DNA from: Acidobacteriota bacterium
GTDB lineage: Bacteria; Acidobacteriota; Blastocatellia; Pyrinomonadales; Pyrinomonadaceae
Direction of reading: 5' to 3'
Length of the DNA: 11,372 bases
NCBI GenBank assembly: GCA_003222935.1
Contig: QHXL01000232.1
Coordinates: 1-11,372, forward strand
In this document: positions 7,041 through 11,372 of the stretch, one piece after another
How positions within the stretch are numbered: the first letter of the stretch is position 1
Layout of the letters: each line of letters opens with the position of its first letter
Made by a program: the position numbers and the translations under genes
Notes under the pieces: model-generated
What the model was told of the DNA's origin: nothing
Seen by the model: only the letters and a program-made list of their open reading frames with translations
Databases searched by the model: none

Positions 7041-7409
7041 TCAATACTCCAAAACATAGGCGAGCACAGCTGGGGCCACTCCGCAGGGAACAACGTCCGC
7101 GATCGAATCGAGTTGTATACCGATTTCCGTTGTTGTCTTGGTCATTCGGGCGATACGCCCATCAAGCATATCGAAGAGCACTGCGAAGCCGATTGCAATC
7201 GCCGCATGATCGAAACGAATCGCAGCCGCATCAAAATCCGGCGTCGGCCCAGCGAGAAGTTGGAAAGCGCGCAGTGAAGACATCACAGCGAAAAAACCCA
7301 TGCCAATATTCGCGGCTGTAAACACAGAAGGGATGAGGTACAACCCTTTGCGAAGACCTCGCCGAGGAGGATTTGGCGGGTCTTGTTCTATTTGCACTGC
7401 AGTACTCAT
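7041..7409 (-). CDS. pssA: CDP-diacylglycerol-serine O-phosphatidyltransferase, N-terminal part ended by a premature TGA
   Basis: PssA makes phosphatidylserine from CDP-diacylglycerol and serine in the inner membrane, the step before Psd. The CDP-alcohol phosphatidyltransferase signature is complete: D80, D83-G84, A87-R88, G97, D101 and D105, in the spacing DG-x2-AR-x8-G-x3-D-x3-D. Helices lie at about 24-44 and 68-82. The ATG overlaps the psd stop as ATGA, so translation is probably coupled. Residues 107-110 read VPCG where the family has the strongly conserved VSFG, two substitutions next to the active site. The frame stops at TGA after AYVLEY although homology continues downstream in the same frame. 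Most of the membrane domain would be lost, so the truncated product is unlikely to work. Confidence 0.85.
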   Translation of the reverse strand: MSTAVQIEQDPPNPPRRGLRKGLYLIPSVFTAANIGMGFFAVMSSLRAFQLLAGPTPDFDAAAIRFDHAAIAIGFAVLFDMLDGRIARMTKTTTEIGIQLDSIADVVPCGVAPAVLAYVLEY

Positions 7410-8068
7410 GAGATTCTCCCAATCACTGTAGTACCTCCGCGAACCCGGGCACCTACACTCACCAGTACCGACACATTCGCCGGTAGTATTACATCGGTGC
7501 GCGAACTAAACTTGATCAGACCAAACCGCTCACCGAGGGTCAAATTATCGCCTTTCTTCTTCCAACAGACTACTCGTCGGGCCAGGATGCCGGCTATTTG
7601 TTTGCAGACAACCGTAATCTGGTCCCCTTGAATAGTCAGAATATTTTGTTCGTTGACGAGACTTGCCTTCTCGTTAGTTGCCATTAAAAACTTTCCCGGG
7701 GAGTAAACCAGGTCAGTAATACGACCTGGAATAGGAGCACGATTGATGTGCACATCGAAAGGCGAAAGGAAGATGCTGACAACGGTTGGCGAATCTTCCT
7801 GGTCAGGAGCGAGCCGGGTTACGCGTGTGACACGACCATCGGCAGGCGAAACGACAACGTTCTGTTCAATGGGCGGTACGCGTTTGGGATCACGAAAGAA
7901 AAACGCCATGAACAGGGCGACAAAGACCAAAACGCCGCAGACATACCAAAATCCAAAAGCGGCGGTAACCAGCCCTAACAATAGCGGTATGACAATGAAC
8001 GGAATACTTTCTCGAGCAATTTTCAACTGATTTATCTTCGCAAAAAGGGGACGTGCACTGTGGTCCAC
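7406..8068 (-). CDS. psd: phosphatidylserine decarboxylase, short PSD-A type
   Basis: Psd decarboxylates phosphatidylserine to phosphatidylethanolamine at the inner membrane, using a pyruvoyl group made by self-cleavage. One or two N-terminal helices lie at about 24-57. Family motifs, numbered from the GTG at 8068, are SPADGRV (74-80, D77), FLSPFDVHINRAP (100-112, H107), ARRVVCW (163-169) and GLIKFSSRTDV (183-193). The last normally reads F-G-S-R, with cleavage between Gly and Ser; here Gly is Ser (AGT, 7505-7507). The coordinates give the longest frame. The start is uncertain: that GTG lies inside a terminator-like hairpin with no spaced Shine-Dalgarno, whereas a TTG at 8024-8026 gives MKIARESIPF, which matches the usual M-(K/R)-I-A-R-E-G-x-P-F beginning and is perhaps the better choice. 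The stop overlaps the pssA start. Confidence 0.9.
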   Translation of the reverse strand: MDHSARPLFAKINQLKIARESIPFIVIPLLLGLVTAAFGFWYVCGVLVFVALFMAFFFRDPKRVPPIEQNVVVSPADGRVTRVTRLAPDQEDSPTVVSIFLSPFDVHINRAPIPGRITDLVYSPGKFLMATNEKASLVNEQNILTIQGDQITVVCKQIAGILARRVVCWKKKGDNLTLGERFGLIKFSSRTDVILPANVSVLVSVGARVRGGTTVIGRIS

Positions 8069-8074
8069 GTCCCC
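8042..8074 (-). terminator. intrinsic terminator-like hairpin at the start of psd
   Basis: On the minus strand GGGGACGTG and CACGTCCCC form a perfect 9-bp stem around a 10-nt loop (arms 8066-8074 and 8047-8055), followed directly by TTTTT (8042-8046). It begins 36 nt after the YdcH stop. This has the shape of a rho-independent terminator. It also covers the GTG start at 8066-8068 and the G-rich bases before it. It could end the tsaB-rimI-ydcH transcript, act as an attenuator for psd-pssA, or hide the psd start. Confidence 0.65.
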
Positions 8075-8110
8075 CGATATTCTGGCGCTAAGAGAACTGC
8101 TGCGCGTTGT

Positions 8111-8362
8111 TTAATGACTCGTACTGTGAGCCTTTTGATATTGCATCATCCTTGAATGCATCTGATCTTTAAGCGCTAGCTTCTTTTTCTTCAGCGTAAT
8201 CTCCTCCAACTGTTCTTCATCACTCGGATAGTTAAGAGCTGACAACTCACTCAACCGTTCTTCGTATTTATGATGTTCCCGCGCTAGTTCTCTAAATTCG
8301 GGATCACAGTTTAACAACTCTTCCTTCAGACTATCCGTGGTTGCGATGTCCATTTCGTGCAT
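8111..8362 (-). CDS. small coiled-coil YdcH/DUF465 family protein
   Basis: An 83-residue acidic and lysine-rich helical protein. The central part, EFRELAREHHKYEERLSEL then YPSDEEQLEEITLKKKKLALKDQMHSRM, matches the YdcH/DUF465 pattern: a helical hairpin with an E-F-R-x-L-x-x-x-H-x-x-x-E-x-R-L first helix and a K-K-x-x-L-x-L-K-D second helix. The family's role is unsettled. The frame is open to 8476, but AAAGGAG lies immediately before the ATG at 8360-8362, so I start there; a second ATG nine bases on (8353) has a more usual spacing and could be used instead. It lies 110 bp downstream of rimI in the same direction, and a terminator-like hairpin follows its stop. Confidence 0.8.
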   Translation of the reverse strand: MHEMDIATTDSLKEELLNCDPEFRELAREHHKYEERLSELSALNYPSDEEQLEEITLKKKKLALKDQMHSRMMQYQKAHSTSH

Positions 8363-8398
8363 GTCTCCTTTCAGACTATGGAGTGGCAGGATTGTTTT

Positions 8399-8423
8399 GG
8401 AGGTGGAAATACTTGAAACCTCC
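8399..8423 (-). other. inverted repeat in the rimI-ydcH spacer
   Basis: GGAGGT and ACCTCC form a perfect 6-bp inverted repeat with a 13-nt loop in the leader of the YdcH gene, about 36 nt before its start. GGAGG here resembles a Shine-Dalgarno but no start follows at the right distance. It could be a leader structure or a protein-binding site, or chance. No clear -35/-10 pair was found in this 110-bp spacer. Confidence 0.2.
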
Positions 8424-8472
8424 CGAGGATTGTGTCGCACGGCAAAAATGTTAGCCCAACAACCTAGGCAAA

Positions 8473-8985
8473 TCAAGCGGGTTTTTGCATTAGCACCAAA
8501 CTCATGACCACTGCATCTTCCGCAGGATCCGAGTAGTAGTTAGAACGTTGAGCAATTGCTTTAAAACCTGACTCTTCATATAACTTTTGCGCAGCGAGAT
8601 TTCCGCTTCTAACTTCAAGGAATGCGGTCGTTACACTGAGCCGGCGCGCCTCCTGGATGATGGACTCGAGCAAAGCCCGACCAATACCACGACGACGATA
8701 AGATCCGCGGACTGCGACGTTGTTGATATGCAACTCGCCCGCGGTTTCACGCGCAACGATATAACCTGCGATCCTTCGATGCTCAATAATTGCCGCTTGC
8801 CTCGGTACGGCAATCAGCATCAGGTTGGGATTGCCTGATTGTAGCTCTGCATAGTAGGCAGCCCAGCCCCAACGGCTCAATCCAGACTGTTCTTCGATTT
8901 CCACTACCTCGAGCAGATCATGCTCTGTCATGCGGACGATTGCGATGCCCGCCTGGCTACCAATATTTCGCGCTGCGATTGACAT
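8473..8985 (-). CDS. rimI: ribosomal protein S18-alanine N-acetyltransferase
   Basis: A GNAT-family enzyme of 170 residues that acetylates protein N-termini, classically alanine of ribosomal protein S18, in the cytoplasm. The acetyl-CoA pyrophosphate loop RRRGIGRALL is at 97-106. HINNVAVRGSYR (86-97) is the preceding beta strand. FLEVRSGNLAAQKLYEESGF (122-141) carries Glu124 and Tyr136, spaced twelve apart like E. coli RimI Glu103 and Tyr115. The C-terminus YYSDPAEDAVVMSLVL is typical. The N-terminus has about 15 residues more than E. coli RimI before the fold. The ATG overlaps the tsaB stop by one base (TGATG), showing translational coupling; tsaB-rimI is a common pair. All key residues appear intact. 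Confidence 0.93.
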   Translation of the reverse strand: MSIAARNIGSQAGIAIVRMTEHDLLEVVEIEEQSGLSRWGWAAYYAELQSGNPNLMLIAVPRQAAIIEHRRIAGYIVARETAGELHINNVAVRGSYRRRGIGRALLESIIQEARRLSVTTAFLEVRSGNLAAQKLYEESGFKAIAQRSNYYSDPAEDAVVMSLVLMQKPA

Positions 8986-9728
8986 CAGACCTTTAACTCA
9001 GCATCGGAAGGGCGAACGTAGATCGCTTGCAGTTGATCAGCCGTGTGCACTTCATTCTGGACCAGTCGTGCAAGTGCCAGGGATGCAACGTGTCGAGCCA
9101 GGTTCACGGGCAAAGGCGCTAGCTTCCAGACCATGCCCAGTGATTTGTCTTTTGCCTCAACCACATCAAACAAGTCAACCCCAAGCGCCTCGGCAAAACC
9201 TTTTATGAGTTCAGAATGCACACGCATTCCCTCACCCGTCCAACAAATGTTCTTTTCGTGTGCGTACCTTTCGATTGCAGTCCTCGGAGACAAATGACTT
9301 GGCGCATCCAGGGCGGTAACCCTTTCCCCTGCGGACACGGAAAAACTCTGAACGAATACTTCACCACGACCTGCCGGTAAAAGCACTACCGTCAGTTCAG
9401 ATTCTCCTGCTGCATGAGCAATCGCTTCAAGGGTTGGCACTCCGACGCACGCCCGCTTCAGCGTAACCGCAAGGGCCTTCACCGTAGCTATTCCAATTCG
9501 CAATCCAGTAAAACTCCCTGGACCGGAGCTCACTGCAAACAGGTCAACAGCTCCAAGCGCAATTCCAGTCTGCTTCACAAGTTGGTCCAGGTCGGAAAGC
9601 AAAGTATTAGAATGCGAGGTTCCCGGGTCGCCATTACTCGTCGCCAGTACTTCCTCTCCCCGACAAATAGCAATACTCCCTGCCATGGTTGCCGTTTCGA
9701 GACCAATTATCAGCGGTTGAGAATCCAT
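8985..9728 (-). CDS. tsaB: tRNA N6-threonylcarbamoyladenosine (t6A) synthesis protein TsaB
   Basis: TsaB partners TsaD and TsaE in making t6A37 on tRNAs that read ANN codons, using threonylcarbamoyl-AMP from TsaC. It is an ASKHA-fold protein. The first strand is IGLETATMAGSIAI (8-21), SHSNTLL is at 38-44, and the diagnostic SGPGSFTGLRIG at 68-79 is followed by IATVKALA. The ending AIYVRPSDAELK is the usual TsaB terminus. Length 247 is within the normal range, and the second half is well kept, so it is not a shortened form. The ATG at 9728 has no recognisable Shine-Dalgarno: the preceding bases are GTCTTTCTTC. The gene starts a tsaB-rimI-ydcH run and probably has its own promoter at 9774-9801. 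Confidence 0.94.
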   Translation of the reverse strand: MDSQPLIIGLETATMAGSIAICRGEEVLATSNGDPGTSHSNTLLSDLDQLVKQTGIALGAVDLFAVSSGPGSFTGLRIGIATVKALAVTLKRACVGVPTLEAIAHAAGESELTVVLLPAGRGEVFVQSFSVSAGERVTALDAPSHLSPRTAIERYAHEKNICWTGEGMRVHSELIKGFAEALGVDLFDVVEAKDKSLGMVWKLAPLPVNLARHVASLALARLVQNEVHTADQLQAIYVRPSDAELKV

Positions 9729-9773
9729 GAAGAAAGACTCACTGCGAAGTGTGCTGAAAGCGATTGTCAGTCG

Positions 9774-9801
9774 TGTATCTGTTCGATGGAGAAATTATCA
9801 A
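9774..9801 (-). promoter_or_regulatory. possible promoter of tsaB
   Basis: The minus strand has TTGATA (9796-9801, five of six consensus -35 bases), 16 nt, then GATACA (9774-9779, a weak -10). A start near 9767 would give a leader of about 38 nt to the tsaB ATG. The rest of the 226-bp gap between uxs and tsaB (9729-9954) holds no open reading frame I believe in. Confidence 0.3.
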
Positions 9802-9820
9802 ACTATCGTGCGCCTAAGAT

Positions 9821-9836
9821 AAACCAGGACTGGTTT
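9821..9836. repeat. 16-bp palindrome upstream of tsaB
   Basis: AAACCAGGACTGGTTT has 7-bp arms (AAACCAG/CTGGTTT) around a two-base centre and lies about 20 bp upstream of the proposed tsaB -35. It could be a regulator binding site. As RNA it could form a short hairpin with U-runs on either strand, a weak terminator for uxs at best. Confidence 0.3.
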
Positions 9837-9930
9837 TAACAGCTATGCGGCGACAAGTTTGGACCATCGGCAGACGTCCTGATTTTCAACCCGCAGTCGC
9901 CTTCATGAGGGGCCATCTTGCAGAAATGAG

Positions 9931-9944
9931 GCTGAATACTCAGC
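9931..9944 (-). terminator. weak hairpin after uxs
   Basis: GCTGA and TCAGC pair around a 4-nt loop, starting 10 nt after the uxs stop. The stem is only 5 bp and no U-run follows (CCTCATTTC), so it is a poor intrinsic terminator. It is listed because no better 3' end signal for uxs was found. Confidence 0.15.
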
Positions 9945-9954
9945 GGAATGTTAG

Positions 9955-10899
9955 TCAGCTAGCCAGAGCATTCTGCTGACGGTTTCTAAAAAACTCAACT
10001 GTCTTCACCAATCCCTCGTGCAGCGGAATTGTCGGGTTCCACCCGAGGATCTGCTGCGCTCGAGTTATGTCTGGCTTACGTTGCCGGGGATCATCTTCCG
10101 GTAACGGTAGATATTTGAAGCCAGTATCAGCACCCACGATCTTCATCACTTCTTCAGCGAGTTGTTTGATAGTAAATTCACCAGGATTACCGAGATTCAC
10201 CGGCTGATGCTGATCGTCTGTGTTCATTAGTCGGATCAATCCCTCCAGCAAATCCTCGACGTAACAAAAAGAACGAGTCTGCTGACCTTCGCCATAAAGT
10301 GTTAACGCTTCACCACGCAGAGCCTGGACGATAAAGTTTGAGACAACGCGTCCGTCGTCCTCAAGCATGCGCGGGCCATAGGTATTGAAGATACGTGCAA
10401 TCCTAATATCGACGTTATTCTGACGGTGATAGTCGGCCATCAACGTTTCGGCCAATCGTTTTCCTTCGTCATAACAGGAACGCAATCCAATCGGATTCAC
10501 GTTGCCCCAGTACTCTTCCTGCTGAGGATGGACCAGGGGATCGCCATAAACTTCTGACGTTGACGCCTGGAGAATTCTGGCTCGCACTCTCTTCGCCAGG
10601 CCAAGCATGTTGATTGCACCCATCACGCTCGTCTTAACCGTCTTAACCGGGTTGTACTGGTAGTGCACCGGCGACGCGGGACACGCAAGGTTGTAGATTT
10701 GGTCAACTTCCAGAAGGATTGGTTCAGTTACGTCGTGACGTAAAAGCTCAAAGCGCGGATTGTCCAGCAGGTGAATAATGTTCTCGCGCCGACCAGTGAA
10801 GAAATTGTCGAGGCACAGGACTTCATTCCCCTCACCCAATAATCGCTCACAAAGATGTGAACCAATAAATCCAGCACCGCCCGTTATGAGTATTCGCAT
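9955..10899 (-). CDS. uxs: UDP-glucuronate decarboxylase (UDP-xylose synthase), extended SDR family
   Basis: This enzyme converts UDP-glucuronate to UDP-xylose with tightly bound NAD+, supplying xylose or arabinose-type sugars for surface polysaccharides. The 314 residues begin with the Rossmann motif GGAGFIG (7-13), and D31 ends the second strand, as in NAD+-binding members. [12 protein letters not shown] (70-81) and [10 protein letters not shown] (112-121) are typical of UXS. The catalytic pair is Y143 and K147 in [20 protein letters not shown] and [10 protein letters not shown] also match the family. The whole frame is intact and starts at the ATG at 10899, with AGGA about 13 nt upstream. 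It is 60 bp downstream of gmhA and probably co-transcribed. Other SDR sugar epimerases are the alternative, but the RSCYDEGKR context favours UXS. Confidence 0.92.
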   Translation of the reverse strand: MRILITGGAGFIGSHLCERLLGEGNEVLCLDNFFTGRRENIIHLLDNPRFELLRHDVTEPILLEVDQIYNLACPASPVHYQYNPVKTVKTSVMGAINMLGLAKRVRARILQASTSEVYGDPLVHPQQEEYWGNVNPIGLRSCYDEGKRLAETLMADYHRQNNVDIRIARIFNTYGPRMLEDDGRVVSNFIVQALRGEALTLYGEGQQTRSFCYVEDLLEGLIRLMNTDDQHQPVNLGNPGEFTIKQLAEEVMKIVGADTGFKYLPLPEDDPRQRKPDITRAQQILGWNPTIPLHEGLVKTVEFFRNRQQNALAS

Positions 10900-10959
10900 A
10901 TTGTTTGTTTGATCCTGACGCTTCAGCTTTACGATGGTGATCTTATTATTATCACAGAG

Positions 10960-11372
10960 TTAGTGGTGCAAGACTTGTTGCGTCGCCGATTCATCGACCA
11001 TTTCGCACCAGAGATGAATTATTGTGATGTGGGCTTCCTGGACTCGAGACGTTCGATCGGCGGGTACAACCACTGCAAATTCACACGCTGATGCCAAGGG
11101 CTCAGCACCCGCACCGGTTAATGCAATAGTTTGACACCCGAGCTCACGAGCTTTTTCAACGGCCCTCAAAACACTGGGTGATTTTCCACTTGTACTGATC
11201 GCTATCAATACGTCACCGGCTTGGGCCAGCCCTGCGACCTGACGTGCAAAAACTTCGGCATATCCGTAGTCGTTGCTGATTGCGGTCAAGGCGGAAGTGT
11301 CGGTGGTTAACGCGATAGCTGGAAACGAACGACGAGTTTTTTCGTAACGACCAACCAGTTCGGCGGCGAGAT
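10960..11372 (-). CDS. gmhA: phosphoheptose isomerase (sedoheptulose 7-phosphate isomerase), 3' part
   Basis: The last 136 codons or so of a SIS-domain protein that enters from the right edge; the start is outside the window. GmhA converts sedoheptulose 7-phosphate to D-glycero-D-manno-heptose 7-phosphate, the first step of LPS-core or S-layer heptose. The frame reads LAAELVGRYEKTRRSFPAIA, then LTTDTSALTAISNDYGY, both GmhA-specific. The SIS phosphosugar loop AISTSGKSPSVLRAVEKA follows, then LTGAGAEPLA and RVQEAHITIIHLWCEMV, whose Glu and His belong to the active site. Nothing in the visible part is abnormal. Full-length members have about 190 residues, so some 55 are missing. It lies 60 bp upstream of uxs on the same strand. 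Confidence 0.92.
   Translation of the reverse strand, partial: LAAELVGRYEKTRRSFPAIALTTDTSALTAISNDYGYAEVFARQVAGLAQAGDVLIAISTSGKSPSVLRAVEKARELGCQTIALTGAGAEPLASACEFAVVVPADRTSRVQEAHITIIHLWCEMVDESATQQVLHH

Noticed and set aside
7041..7043. Selenocysteine or TGA recoding as Trp in pssA
   Set aside because: PssA is not a known selenoprotein, I see no selenocysteine-type hairpin just after it, and several intact genes here end in TGA while using TGG for Trp.
8363..8476. N-terminal extension of the YdcH protein back to 8476
   Set aside because: The extra residues match nothing in the family and a strong AAAGGAG lies just before the ATG at 8362.
9414..9839. Plus-strand open frame of 141 codons running into the uxs-tsaB gap
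   Set aside because: Mostly antisense to tsaB, with no motif and no promoter; composition is that of a shadow frame.
1..11372. CRISPR array, tRNA, rRNA, insertion sequence or prophage
   Set aside because: No regularly spaced repeats, no tRNA-like cloverleaf, no transposase or phage genes seen in any frame.

Overview
The window looks like chromosomal DNA from a free-living Gram-negative bacterium, most plausibly an Acidobacteriota member or relative. The reasons are the neighbourhood tsaB-rimI-YdcH-psd-pssA, an AccA with a short charged N-terminus, an exported PQQ-like propeller protein, UDP-xylose and heptose sugar genes, and roughly balanced base composition. This placement is inference. 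I see no insertion sequence, phage gene, CRISPR array, tRNA or rRNA. Almost every gene is housekeeping and on the minus strand; the one clear plus-strand gene is the propeller protein at 5335-6492.

Reading the minus strand in its own direction (right to left): a 3' part of gmhA and uxs form a surface-polysaccharide sugar pair. After a 226-bp gap comes tsaB-rimI (tRNA t6A synthesis and protein N-acetylation, 1-nt overlap), then a small YdcH/DUF465 gene. Next, across a terminator-like hairpin, come psd and pssA, the phosphatidylethanolamine pathway, joined by an ATGA overlap. pssA meets the propeller gene tail to tail, both stops lying within one CTAG. Left of the propeller gene, a compact divergent promoter region drives guaA leftwards. 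guaA (GMP synthase) is followed by dnaE (replicative polymerase alpha subunit) and the first 32 codons of accA.

The striking feature is damage to core genes. dnaE is split by an out-of-frame loss of about 58 nt, guaA by an out-of-frame loss of about 23 nt, and pssA by one in-frame TGA. pssA also has a changed conserved motif (VVPCG where the family has VVSFG). Psd reads F-S-S-R at its self-cleavage site, where F-G-S-R is usual. dnaE and guaA are normally essential and the rest of each reading frame is well preserved, so assembly or consensus error is the first explanation. Recent decay with second copies elsewhere is the main alternative. Neither ribosomal frameshifting nor readthrough can restore the residues missing from dnaE and guaA.

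Regulatory points: guaA probably starts at a TTG at 5214 with a good Shine-Dalgarno and a perfect TATAAT -10; the propeller gene appears to be leaderless; a 9-bp hairpin with a U-tract sits over the annotated start of psd. I found no convincing new multi-gene system.
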